Source of the DNA: an uncultured Taibaiella sp.
GTDB taxonomy: Bacteria; Bacteroidota; Bacteroidia; Chitinophagales; Chitinophagaceae
Assembly (NCBI GenBank): GCA_946886975.1
Contig: CAMPJV010000036.1
Location: 1-12,656 of the forward strand
Direction: 5' to 3'
Length of the DNA stretch: 12,656 bases
Part shown: positions 1 to 7,567 of the stretch, in pieces
How the letters are laid out: each line of letters starts with the position of its first letter
Numbering within the stretch: position 1 is the stretch's first letter
Made by a program: the position numbers and the translations under genes
The notes under the pieces: generated by a model
What the model saw: the letters and a program-made list of their open reading frames with translations, nothing else
The model's database searches: none
What the model was told of the DNA's origin: nothing

Positions 1-2
1 AG

Positions 3-65
3 AAAAAACCTAAGAAAAAATCGTTAATTGGCGTTTTACCTGTTCTTCAGGAAGCGCAGATATGA
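3..65 (+). CDS. Possible 3' end of an upstream gene (partial)
   Basis: Reading from base 3 gives an open frame of 20 codons ending at a TGA at 63-65; the other two plus-strand frames close within the first 27 bases. The visible peptide starts with a lysine-rich stretch (KKPKKKS) and ends LQEAQI. I do not recognise it and such a short piece cannot be assigned. If real, it would be the tail of a gene running in the same direction as the DUF4340 gene, 37 bp before it, which would fit an operon. The stretch could equally be non-coding. Confidence 0.25.
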   Translation, partial: KKPKKKSLIGVLPVLQEAQI

Positions 66-102
66 ATCAAAGCTTTAGTATTTTAATTATTCAAAGAGCG
101 TA

Positions 103-1146
103 ATGCAAAAAAACATCCTCTACCTTGTATTGCTGATTATTGTGGGTGCCGGAGTCTATTTTCTGGTGTTTGACAAGAAGGATAATGTATTTGGGCGTTC
201 CGAAGCCTCGTTTACAATTAAGGACACCAGCGACATAGGAAAGATATTCCTTGCCAGGTCGAACGGTGAATCAATAACGCTCACCCGCACAGATTCCGGG
301 TGGATAGTCAACGATAAATACAAAGCACATACCAGTACACTGGCAGGGCTGATGCGTACGCTGAAGACCCAGGAGGCTCAGGCACCCGTAGCGGAGAACC
401 AGCACAACGCCGTCATAACAAGTCTTGCGGGAAGCAGCGTAAAAGTGGAGATTTATGACAGGGGCGGTGATAAAATGCGGGTGTTTTATGTAGGTGGTCA
501 ATCGTATAATTTTGGTGGCACCTACATGTTGCTGGAAGGGGCGAAAAAGCCTTTCCTGGTAAAGATTCCAGGCTTCCAGGGTATTCTGGGACCGTACTAT
601 AATACCGACCTGGCCGACTGGAGAGACAGAGGTGTTTTTAGGTTTGATCCGCAAGAAATCACCTCAGTAAAGATGGAGTACCCGCAAGAGCCGCTCAACT
701 CCTTTGCAATTCATAATAACGGCAGTATCAGTGTTGACGTTGATCCTGCGATAAAGGGAGCCAAGTCTCTGAATGAAAAGAGGGCTGAGTCCTATTTAGG
801 ATTGTTTCAAAATGTCAACTGCGAAGGTTACCTGATGGGAGTGATTGGAATTGATACCATTTTAAGCACCGTTCCTAAAGTGTGTATTATAGACGTGACG
901 ACTAGCAAGGGCAAGCGTCAGCACGTAGAGATATACAGAATGCCTCTTTCTCAGAGGAGTAAAAATATCTATCTCGAGGATGATGAGTATGATGTGGATC
1001 GTTTTTATGCCGTGCTCAATAATTTCAGGGACACTGCCATTGTACAACGCTGGAGTTTTGAGGACCTCTGGCGGAGAGGGTATGAGTTTTACGAAGTGGA
1101 CAAGCCTGCTAACGTAATGGGTGTGACTCCATCCTCAGACAAATAA
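103..1146 (+). CDS. DUF4340 domain-containing membrane-anchored protein
   Basis: The 347-residue product has one hydrophobic segment at about residues 5-23, flanked by Lys3 and then DKK, so it is probably an N-terminal anchor with the rest outside the cytoplasm. From residue 36 it follows the DUF4340 pattern as I recognise it: F-x-I-x-DTSDIGKI, then TLTR...GWIVN around 59-70, a GGTYM stretch near 138-142, IPGFQG at 155-160 and an EYP...SF stretch near 192-201. DUF4340 has no established biochemical function; members often sit next to ABC-type or gliding-related genes, but no such partner is visible here. It has its own terminator, so it ends its transcription unit. The ATG at 103 is chosen because it puts the hydrophobic segment at the extreme N-terminus. 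Family call fairly sure, function unknown. Confidence 0.8.
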   Translation: MQKNILYLVLLIIVGAGVYFLVFDKKDNVFGRSEASFTIKDTSDIGKIFLARSNGESITLTRTDSGWIVNDKYKAHTSTLAGLMRTLKTQEAQAPVAENQHNAVITSLAGSSVKVEIYDRGGDKMRVFYVGGQSYNFGGTYMLLEGAKKPFLVKIPGFQGILGPYYNTDLADWRDRGVFRFDPQEITSVKMEYPQEPLNSFAIHNNGSISVDVDPAIKGAKSLNEKRAESYLGLFQNVNCEGYLMGVIGIDTILSTVPKVCIIDVTTSKGKRQHVEIYRMPLSQRSKNIYLEDDEYDVDRFYAVLNNFRDTAIVQRWSFEDLWRRGYEFYEVDKPANVMGVTPSSDK

Positions 1147-1170
1147 CAATTGTCAGAAGAGTTATTATAG

Positions 1171-1203
1171 AATGCTGTGCTAAGGCACGGCATTTTTATT
1201 TTG
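1171..1203 (+). terminator. Rho-independent terminator after the DUF4340 gene
   Basis: A 10-bp stem (1171-1180 paired with 1185-1194, one G-T wobble) encloses the 4-base loop TAAG and runs into a T-rich tract (TTTTATTTTG). It lies 25 bp after the DUF4340 stop, separating that gene from murF-alr. Confidence 0.85.
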
Positions 1204-1232
1204 TCTTATGAATAGAAACTAAAGTAATTTTC
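1200..1232 (+). promoter_or_regulatory. Possible promoter of murF-alr
   Basis: TAATTTTC at 1225-1232 matches seven of eight positions of the Bacteroidota -7 element TAnnTTTG, and a TTTG at 1200-1203 could be the -33 element. The 21-bp spacer is slightly longer than the usual 19 or so. The position, after a terminator and just before the gene, fits. The match is imperfect, and the putative -33 box overlaps the T tract of the terminator. Confidence 0.35.
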
Positions 1233-1246
1233 CTTTCCAATCGTAG

Positions 1247-3751
1247 ATGAGGACAATGGTCAGTATAGAGCAGATAAGTAGTTGGTGTAATGGCGAGGTG
1301 CTTTCTGGCACAGAAGGCAGAGTAGACGACCTGGTTATAGATAGCAGGAAGATAAGTGATCCTGAACGGTCCTTATTTATAGCAATAAGCACACAACGAA
1401 GAAGCGGCGGGAGTTTTATCCAGGAAGCGTATAATAAGGGCGTCCGGAATTTCCTGGTGCAGGATGAGATAGATTTAGAAAAGTATCCCGGTGCGGGGTT
1501 TATTCGCGTAAAGGACACTTTACAAGCACTACAGCAGCTGGCTGCCGCTTACCGAAAACAGTTCAAGATACCGGTTATCGGAATAACGGGTAGTAATGGA
1601 AAGACGGTAGTAAAGGAGTGGCTGTACCAGTTATTAAGCGGACAGTTTAATGTAGTGAGAAGCCCTAAGAGCTTTAATTCCCAGATCGGAGTGCCGTTGT
1701 CCGTATGGCTGTTGGAGCCTGAACATAAGCTTGCCATTTTTGAAGCGGGTATCTCGCAGCCGGGTGAGATGGAACACCTTGAAAAGATCATTCAGCCTTC
1801 AATTGGAGTGTTTACTAACATAGGAGAGGCCCATAGCGAGGGATTCATGAATCTTCGGCAGAAAGTAAACGAGAAGCTTATCTTATTTCGGCATGCTAAG
1901 CAACTGGTGTACTGCAGCGACTATCCTGAGCTGAATGAATGTATTGTACAATACCGGAACCAGCTAAAGGGGACGAACTATGCTCTTGAACTGTTTACAT
2001 GGTCACTAAAGCATGAAGCGGATCTGCAAGTGAGCAAGCTGGATAAGAAGGCCGGTTCCACAACCATATATGCCATATACAAGGACACAGAGCTGTCCAT
2101 AACTATACCATTCGGCGACCCGGCTTCAATCGAGAATGCGATACATTGCTGGTCTGTGATGTTATTATTGGGCATTGATCAGAAAAAAATAGTAAAGCGG
2201 ATGAACTCACTTCATTCAGTGGCTATGCGTCTGGAATTGAAGTATGGGATAAACGAGTGCACTATTATCAATGATACTTACAATTCAGACATTACCTCGC
2301 TGCAGATAGCTCTTGATTTTCTTGAACAGCAGAAGCAGCATACTGAGCACACTGTTATTCTATCGGACATTTTGCAGATAGGCCGGTCGGATGCGGAGTT
2401 GTATGATGACGTGGCAAGCATGATAGGGAGGAGGGATATTCAGCGCTTTATTGGTGTCGGTCCGGCGCTTTATAAACACAGGGCTGTGTTTCGGGAGCAG
2501 AAGAAGCTCAAGACTTTCTTTTTCAAGTCAACCGACGAACTGCTGCAAAAGTTTCACCTACTGAATTTCGATCAGGAGGCTATTCTTCTTAAAGGCGCGC
2601 GGGCATTTGAGTTTGAGAAGATCGACCTGCTGCTGGAGCAAAAGATACACCAGACCATTCTCTCCATTAATCTTTCGTCTCTCACACACAACCTCAACGT
2701 TTTTCGAGGTAAGCTAAAGCCGGGGGTGAAGACAATGGCCATGGTCAAGGCGTTTAGCTATGGCAGCGGGAGCTTTGAGATCGCACATCTATTGCAGTTT
2801 GCGGGTATAGACTATCTGTCTGTCGCATATACTGATGAGGGCGTGGCTTTGAGAAAGGCGGGAATTACAATGCCCATCATGGTAATGAGCCCGGACGCTA
2901 TTTCGTTTGACCGAATGATTGCATGGAAGCTGGAGCCTGAGATATTTAACATGCGTTCCTTATCAGCTTTTATGGATATGGCGCAAGCCTTGCAGGTGAG
3001 AGAATACCCGGTTCACATTAAACTAGATACGGGAATGCACCGGCTGGGGTTTATGGCCGATGAAATAGAGGAGCTTGCGGAGGCCTTAAGAGAGAATCCG
3101 AGAATAAAGGTGGCAAGCATTTTCAGCCACCTGGCGGGAAGCGAAGATCCTGCCCTGGATGACTTTACGAAAGAGCAGGCTGAGAAGTTTGTGAGTATGA
3201 GTAAGCACCTGACGCAGACCCTGGAATATACGCCGCTTAGGCATTTGTGTAATTCGGCTGGAATAGCCCGCCATTCCAACCTGCACTTTGACATGGTAAG
3301 GCTGGGACTTGGACTCTATGGTATAGATGCCAGTGGTATGCTCCAGTCGAAGCTGAAACAGATAAGTACCCTGAAGACGACGATTGCGCAGATAAAGGGG
3401 GTGAAGGCTGGTGAAACTGTGGGATATGGCAGGAAGGGGGACATTAAGCAGGATATGAGAATTGCGACCATTTGCATAGGGTATGCTGACGGGTATCCAC
3501 GCGCGTTGGGTAATGGCAATGCATATGTTCTTATTCATGGGAGGCACGCAAAGCTAGTGGGTGCTGTATGCATGGATATGTGCATGGTAGACATTTCTGA
3601 TATTCCTGAAGCGAAGGAAGGTGATGACGCTATCGTATTTGGTCCCGAGCTGCCTGTCAGTCAATTGGCTAAGTGGGCAGATACTATCTCATACGAGATA
3701 ATGACCGGTATTTCTCAAAGGGTGAAGAGAGTATATGTGAACGAGGAATAA
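1247..3751 (+). CDS. murF-alr: Bifunctional MurF ligase / alanine racemase
   Basis: This 834-residue cytoplasmic fusion joins two steps around D-alanine in peptidoglycan synthesis. The MurF half (about 1-465) adds D-Ala-D-Ala to UDP-MurNAc-tripeptide using ATP; the racemase half (about 470-834) makes D-Ala from L-Ala with PLP. MurF signs are the ATP-binding loop GITGSNGKT at 112-120, NIGEAH at 191-196, ENAIHCW at 296-302 and INDTYNS at 341-347. Racemase signs are the PLP-lysine motif MVKAFSYGSG with Lys501, KLDTGMHRLGF at 592-602, MVRLGLGLYG at 683-692 (Arg685 expected at the pyridine nitrogen), GYADGYPR with catalytic Tyr746, and VCMDMCMVD at 774-782. Both active sites look intact. The fusion is a known Bacteroidota arrangement. 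ATG at 1256 (MVSIEQ) is an equally good start, three codons downstream, and resembles the usual MurF N-terminus. The gene stands alone between two terminators. Confidence 0.95.
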   Translation: MRTMVSIEQISSWCNGEVLSGTEGRVDDLVIDSRKISDPERSLFIAISTQRRSGGSFIQEAYNKGVRNFLVQDEIDLEKYPGAGFIRVKDTLQALQQLAAAYRKQFKIPVIGITGSNGKTVVKEWLYQLLSGQFNVVRSPKSFNSQIGVPLSVWLLEPEHKLAIFEAGISQPGEMEHLEKIIQPSIGVFTNIGEAHSEGFMNLRQKVNEKLILFRHAKQLVYCSDYPELNECIVQYRNQLKGTNYALELFTWSLKHEADLQVSKLDKKAGSTTIYAIYKDTELSITIPFGDPASIENAIHCWSVMLLLGIDQKKIVKRMNSLHSVAMRLELKYGINECTIINDTYNSDITSLQIALDFLEQQKQHTEHTVILSDILQIGRSDAELYDDVASMIGRRDIQRFIGVGPALYKHRAVFREQKKLKTFFFKSTDELLQKFHLLNFDQEAILLKGARAFEFEKIDLLLEQKIHQTILSINLSSLTHNLNVFRGKLKPGVKTMAMVKAFSYGSGSFEIAHLLQFAGIDYLSVAYTDEGVALRKAGITMPIMVMSPDAISFDRMIAWKLEPEIFNMRSLSAFMDMAQALQVREYPVHIKLDTGMHRLGFMADEIEELAEALRENPRIKVASIFSHLAGSEDPALDDFTKEQAEKFVSMSKHLTQTLEYTPLRHLCNSAGIARHSNLHFDMVRLGLGLYGIDASGMLQSKLKQISTLKTTIAQIKGVKAGETVGYGRKGDIKQDMRIATICIGYADGYPRALGNGNAYVLIHGRHAKLVGAVCMDMCMVDISDIPEAKEGDDAIVFGPELPVSQLAKWADTISYEIMTGISQRVKRVYVNEE

Positions 3752-3765
3752 ATAGACTAGAATAA

Positions 3766-3802
3766 AAAGATAAAGGCTGCTCACTGAGCAGCCTTTATCT
3801 TT
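3766..3802. terminator. Bidirectional terminator between murF-alr and the M43 protease gene
   Basis: A perfect 17-bp inverted repeat (3766-3782 with 3786-3802) encloses a 3-base loop ACT. The stem has a GC-rich core (GGCTGCTC) and A-rich outer left and T-rich outer right flanks, so it works as a terminator on either strand. It starts 14 bp after the murF-alr stop and ends 14 bp before the stop of the convergent protease gene, so it very likely ends both transcripts. Confidence 0.92.
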
Positions 3803-3816
3803 TAGGGAAGTGAGGA

Positions 3817-6800
3817 CTATTTGTTCAAGGTGATCTTTATTGTGCCGACCTTACCGGAATCATCTTTGATCACTACAAAGTAATGGCCATTCGCAAGGCG
3901 GTTCATATCTATCACCTTACGCGTCTGGTTGTTCACATCTTCATGAATAAGGCCCTGCCCTGCTATGGAGTAAACGTCCAGCTTGACATTGACGGGTTGG
4001 GTGCCCCAATCAAATGTGAGGAAACCTGTAGAAGGATTTGGGAAGACCTTTACCTGATCCAGGTTGTACTCGCCTATCGTTAGCAAGGAGATATTCAAGA
4101 TATTAGACGGAGCCGAGTAACAGCCGCCGTTTGAGACCACAGCATAATAAGTTCCTGGCTCGGTAGGGTGGTATGTTGTGCCGGTTGCGCCCGGAATCTC
4201 ACCGTTAGGGCCAAACCACGCGATGTTAGCGCCCACAGTGGCAACAAGCATGTTCCCTATCAAGGAAATGAAGGGTGCGGATGGGACGCTGAACCTTGAC
4301 ATTACTATGGGTGTAGCTATTGCGGTATCCGTCTGGTAGCATGATCCGTCTGTGGCAATTGACCTGAAGGTCACAAGATCTCCATTTAAGAGTGTATTGC
4401 TGCTATAGGTCAAGCCGGTTCCGACAGGATTACCATTTACCAGCCACTCGTATATAGGGAGGTTGCCATGATTCGAAGCGGTGGCAGTAAACTCTACCAG
4501 GGAATCCAGACAGCCGGGGTTAGAGCCATTGGTGATGGCAACGCTGACCTGCGGAATGGATATCGGTGCGATGCTGACGGTAAAAGCATTGGACGTGTCG
4601 AGCATGTTGATCACGCATGGGTCTGAAGCTGTGAGCGTGGCGGTAACTACGTCATTATTCGCAAGAGTGGTGGACGTGAATGTTGTGCCTGTTGCTCCCG
4701 GGACACCTACTCCATTTACCAGCCATTGGAACTGAGGGTTAGCACCAGCACTTACGGCCTGAGCAGTGAACGTGAGCGGCTTACCGGGACATGCTGGCAG
4801 TGTGCCGCCTGTGAGGCCGATAATGATATCGGCAGTCATGCCGGCGTGAGTAATTGTGATGGCGTTTGAAGTTGCATTTGCGGGGACCGCGCAGGAAGAA
4901 TTAGACAGCATGTCTACAGTTACCACACCGTTGTTTGGAACGGCAGAAGTAAAGGTCGGGCTGTTAGCACCTGCCGGTGTTCCATTGATCATCCACTGAT
5001 AAGTGGGTGCAGCGCCTCCGTTTACAGGCGTAGCCGTGAAGGTTAGCACCTGTCCTGAACAACCAGGGTTTGTGCCGTTGGTAATGGCAATGCTTACGGC
5101 TGCAGGAACTGTTGCCTGCCTTTGAATGGTGTAGCCCAAAGAAAGAGAGCTGTCATTGCCGCAAGGGCCGACGAAGTACATTTTGACAGTAAGCACATCA
5201 TTGTTATTCAGGGATGTGCCCACATAATTGGGAGTAGTGATACTTGATGGGACACCATTTACGTACCATTGGTAGGTGGGATTTAAAAGTCCGGCACCAG
5301 GTATTGCGGTGAACAAAAGCGGGCTGTTGAAGCAGGAAGGATTGCTACCAGAAGTAAGGCTGATAGAAACCGCACCACTTGAAGGGCCGCCGCCACGAAT
5401 GAGTATACTATAGTCTTCGGCCTGGCCAAAAGTGATGGGGCCGCAGGCAGTGACAGGGGGAGCAGTAGTGCGATCTGAAACTATGCGCATGCGGAGCGGC
5501 ACACAGCTTACGAGACCAGGAATAGTAACGGAGTTGGGAACAGCATACTGGAAAGTATGTGTTTCGAAGGGTACTGAACCCGCATGGGCGTAAACCTCTT
5601 CGTTTGCCTGAAAGATGCCGTCGTTATTATAATCTACGAAGACCTTAACATTCTCAGGATTATTACCGGTGCCGATGCTGAAGGTGTAAATGTTGCCTGA
5701 GGTGAGCTCTGCCATGTGCTGGCATGCCTTGTTGAGATACACCTGATTGGCGTCTCCTGTATATCCAGAGGAGGTTACACTCATGTACGTAAAAGAAGCG
5801 TCGCTGATAACTATGTCCCTTGGGCCGGCATTAGAACTGTTTGGACCAGCGAGGGTGGGAGTACAGGCGCCTGTAACAGCACCCGCAATAGGAGTGCCGC
5901 CTAAGGAACTGATGAGCGTGGCCCGGCTTCCTGCAAGGGCGCTAAGAACCCTTGTGCTTTGCCCTGGTGTAAACCTGTCCTGGCAACTAGAGTAGTCCAT
6001 GAAATTGTGCACAACCGTACCAAAAGGAGTGCCTGTGCAAGTGTTTGTGCCAGAAGGGCAATTGAACACTGAACGCATGTGAGGATCGGTATCGCAGACG
6101 CGGTCACCATTCGTTACGCAATTGGAGTTAGTAGGGCAAGTAGATCCGCCGGCGTCGCCTTCGAATGTATGATATAGACTAAAGGCATGACCTATTTCAT
6201 GCGTCAGCGTGATCTCTCCAGCCTTTGCCTGAGAAGCCAGCATAATTGTTCCGTCTACGCTGGCGGGAGCGCCGGGGAAGTATGCATATCCAGCTGTGAA
6301 AGGACCTGAGCCGGTGATGCCATCCTGTCCATCAATTTTATTGACTATCCAGATGTTGTAATACTCTGTGTTAGGCCAGATGCTCAATGCTTTCACTGTT
6401 GCCTCGGGAGCTCCGACGGTGCCGTTCTCAATTCCGTCGGCAGCATAGCCGGGAACGGAACTACCATTTACGCGGAGAATACCATTGGTGGGCGTACAGC
6501 TGGGAGTCCTCTGGGCAAGCACAAACTGAAGAGGAATGTAAGTGCCTCCACTAGTTGCATTAGGGTATGACGGCCATGTGGCTGCATAACTTTGATTCAG
6601 ATAACTTATCATGTTTGTAAGCTGCGCATCTGTAGGATTGTAGCTTGAACCGATGGGGCCGCCGGTGTGGATGACATGGAGCACTACAGGGATCTGGTAA
6701 ACAGGTCCGCCGGGAGTCATTACGATCAAGCCATTGGAATTAGATTGCAGCATGTTAGCAATCTTGGTATTCATCTGCTGCACGTTCTGTGCATAGACAG

Positions 6801-6912
6801 GATTGGAAGCCATTAATTGCTGATGCTTTAGATCAAAGCCACATTTTTGCGCATGCGCCATGCAAAACATTCCCACACACGCCAACATCAGGAGCGTAAC
6901 TTTACGTATCAT
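3817..6912 (-). CDS. Secreted M43 (pappalysin-type) metalloprotease with GEVED domain, Ig-like repeats and T9SS sorting domain
   Basis: The 1031-residue product is a multidomain exoprotease. Residues 1-21 are a Sec signal peptide, probably cut after AHA (19-21). A short propeptide-like segment begins CGFD (24-27). The catalytic domain runs to about 340: zinc motif HEIGHAFSLYH at 238-248 (His238, Glu239, His242, His248), CDTDPH at 273-278, and a Met-turn FMDYSSC at 304-310 followed by FTPGQ, all typical of the M43 family. A GEVED domain covers about 420-505 (VFVDYNNDGIF, later FGQAEDYSI). Four Ig-like repeats (about 515-880) and a fifth degenerate one follow, then a C-terminal sorting domain (VFPNPSTGFLTFDW from 956; LANGHYFVVI) of the type A class used by T9SS. 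It should cross the inner membrane by Sec and the outer membrane by T9SS, ending secreted or surface-bound. Substrate unknown. It converges on murF-alr and has no operon partner here. Confidence 0.92.
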   Translation of the reverse strand: MIRKVTLLMLACVGMFCMAHAQKCGFDLKHQQLMASNPVYAQNVQQMNTKIANMLQSNSNGLIVMTPGGPVYQIPVVLHVIHTGGPIGSSYNPTDAQLTNMISYLNQSYAATWPSYPNATSGGTYIPLQFVLAQRTPSCTPTNGILRVNGSSVPGYAADGIENGTVGAPEATVKALSIWPNTEYYNIWIVNKIDGQDGITGSGPFTAGYAYFPGAPASVDGTIMLASQAKAGEITLTHEIGHAFSLYHTFEGDAGGSTCPTNSNCVTNGDRVCDTDPHMRSVFNCPSGTNTCTGTPFGTVVHNFMDYSSCQDRFTPGQSTRVLSALAGSRATLISSLGGTPIAGAVTGACTPTLAGPNSSNAGPRDIVISDASFTYMSVTSSGYTGDANQVYLNKACQHMAELTSGNIYTFSIGTGNNPENVKVFVDYNNDGIFQANEEVYAHAGSVPFETHTFQYAVPNSVTIPGLVSCVPLRMRIVSDRTTAPPVTACGPITFGQAEDYSILIRGGGPSSGAVSISLTSGSNPSCFNSPLLFTAIPGAGLLNPTYQWYVNGVPSSITTPNYVGTSLNNNDVLTVKMYFVGPCGNDSSLSLGYTIQRQATVPAAVSIAITNGTNPGCSGQVLTFTATPVNGGAAPTYQWMINGTPAGANSPTFTSAVPNNGVVTVDMLSNSSCAVPANATSNAITITHAGMTADIIIGLTGGTLPACPGKPLTFTAQAVSAGANPQFQWLVNGVGVPGATGTTFTSTTLANNDVVTATLTASDPCVINMLDTSNAFTVSIAPISIPQVSVAITNGSNPGCLDSLVEFTATASNHGNLPIYEWLVNGNPVGTGLTYSSNTLLNGDLVTFRSIATDGSCYQTDTAIATPIVMSRFSVPSAPFISLIGNMLVATVGANIAWFGPNGEIPGATGTTYHPTEPGTYYAVVSNGGCYSAPSNILNISLLTIGEYNLDQVKVFPNPSTGFLTFDWGTQPVNVKLDVYSIAGQGLIHEDVNNQTRKVIDMNRLANGHYFVVIKDDSGKVGTIKITLNK
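4273..5370 (-). repeat. Four tandem Ig-like domain repeats inside the M43 protease gene
   Basis: Four repeats of 91, 90, 93 and 92 codons start at residues 515, 606, 696 and 789 (5098-5370, 4828-5097, 4549-4827, 4273-4548). Each opens with a VSIAITNG-like strand, then NPxC (LPAC in the third), LTFTA, a Y/F-x-W core and a VNG or ING turn. Cysteines fall at 527/584, 618/674, 708/766 and 801/858, and the core Trp (549, 640, 730, 823) lies exactly 22 residues after the first Cys every time. A fifth, shorter unit (about 881-945) keeps Trp899 and Cys931 but lacks the first Cys. These are probably adhesive or spacer domains between the catalytic part and the sorting signal. Confidence 0.85.
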
Positions 6913-7132
6913 GCTTTTGATTTGAATTTAATATTACTGTATATAGATAGCTGGTAAAATTAAAGCATTCATGTGTAAAAGACGAAGAGTCAGCTCAATA
7001 ATTCTGCGTGAGACAGGTTGAGGTATTTGCTCTTATTCGTATTAGTTTTCAAGAACTTACAAGATTGTATTCAGGAGAGGTTTCCTGGTGGCGATGTGCA
7101 TCCGGAGAGGATGTTACATTGGTGGTGCGCAA

Positions 7133-7176
7133 CTGCACAGTAGATGCTGGGGTGATCCGTGGTACATGCTGTGCAG
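7133..7176. repeat. Inverted repeat next to the 11-mer array
   Basis: CTGCACAG at 7133-7140 and CTGTGCAG at 7169-7176 are perfect 8-bp complements around a 28-base spacer, and the stem can gain one G-U and one A-U pair inward. The right arm ends one base before the first 11-bp unit. No T tract follows, so it is not a terminator. It could be an RNA hairpin or a dyad operator. Confidence 0.5.
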
Positions 7177-7177
7177 A

Positions 7178-7232
7178 TCCGTAGTGACTCCGTAGTGACT
7201 CCGTATTGATTCCGTATTGACTCCGTATCAAA
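7178..7232. repeat. Tandem array of five 11-bp units
   Basis: Five head-to-tail units follow the consensus TCCGTAkTGAC: TCCGTAGTGAC at 7178 and 7189, TCCGTATTGAT at 7200, TCCGTATTGAC at 7211 and the diverged TCCGTATCAAA at 7222. The TCCGTA core is invariant. A related unit, TCCGTGGTACA, lies at 7156-7166, exactly two periods (22 bp) before the first unit. The 11-bp period is close to one DNA helical turn, so the cores face the same side of the helix. The array begins 390 bp before secDF and ends 320 bp from the protease start. Confidence 0.85.
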
Positions 7233-7514
7233 GGCTATCGAGAGGCTGGGATGAGCTATATGAAAGCGGCAGGCAAGGCAAAGAAGCGACTATGTAAACG
7301 GCCTCAAGCCCTGGAGTCGTCAGCAGGAGAATGGGGAGGTGATAAGGAGGTAAGGTGGAGCAGGTCTATTAGTTATAAATCTATATCTGTTGTTTTGCAT
7401 AAAGAATGGGGTTTCGGGTTTATATTGCACTAAGAGGCAAGCTGGATTATATACTAATTGCAAGTGATGTGTCTAAAACATTTCACTGAATCTTCATTTT
7501 TTTATATTAAATCC

Positions 7515-7522
7515 TATCTTTG
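7515..7522 (+). promoter_or_regulatory. Probable secDF promoter (-7 element)
   Basis: TATCTTTG is an exact match to the Bacteroidota -7 element TAnnTTTG. No strong TTTG is seen at the -33 position; only a T-rich stretch (TCTTCATTTTTTT, 7491-7503) occupies that area. Transcription from here would give a leader of about 40 bases before the ATG at 7568, A/T-rich and without a Shine-Dalgarno sequence, as is common in this phylum. Confidence 0.65.
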
Positions 7523-7567
7523 CCGACTTCTATTTTTTAAATATATCAGTAATAATCAAAGAGTCCT

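Larger units (their letters stand above)
6913..7567. other. Gene-free 655-bp region between divergent protease and secDF genes
   Basis: This region should hold both divergent promoters. The secDF promoter is clear at its right end. For the protease, a minus-strand TAATTTTA at 6955-6962 matches seven of eight positions of TAnnTTTG but has no convincing -33 partner. The middle (about 7075-7365) looks less AT-rich by eye than either edge and holds an inverted repeat, an 11-bp tandem array and a purine-rich tract at 7326-7364 with many GG pairs, including AGGAGGTAA, which has no ATG at a useful distance. Two 60-codon open frames (7251-7433 plus, 7049-7231 minus) have no recognisable protein features. 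No tRNA or known riboswitch shape was recognised. Confidence 0.6.

Noticed and set aside
3086..3547. 153-codon minus-strand open frame inside murF-alr
   Set aside because: It lies over conserved alanine racemase motifs on the other strand and has no features of its own.
6877..6879. Cys12 of the protease signal peptide as a lipoprotein cysteine
   Set aside because: The preceding residues (M-L-A) do not fit the lipobox well, the hydrophobic stretch continues past Cys12, and a good signal peptidase I site (AHA, 19-21) follows.
7049..7231. 60-codon minus-strand open frame overlapping the 11-mer array
   Set aside because: Its N-terminus is simply the translated tandem repeat and the rest has no protein-like features.
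7390..7397. TTGTTTTG as a second promoter upstream of secDF
   Set aside because: It lacks the A at the second position and any clear -33 partner; the element at 7515 is an exact match and closer to the gene.
7251..7433. 60-codon plus-strand open frame in the secDF/protease gap
   Set aside because: The peptide is rich in Lys, Arg, Ser and Trp without any recognisable motif, starts without a ribosome site and lies over the purine-rich tract. It could only be rescued by conservation in relatives.
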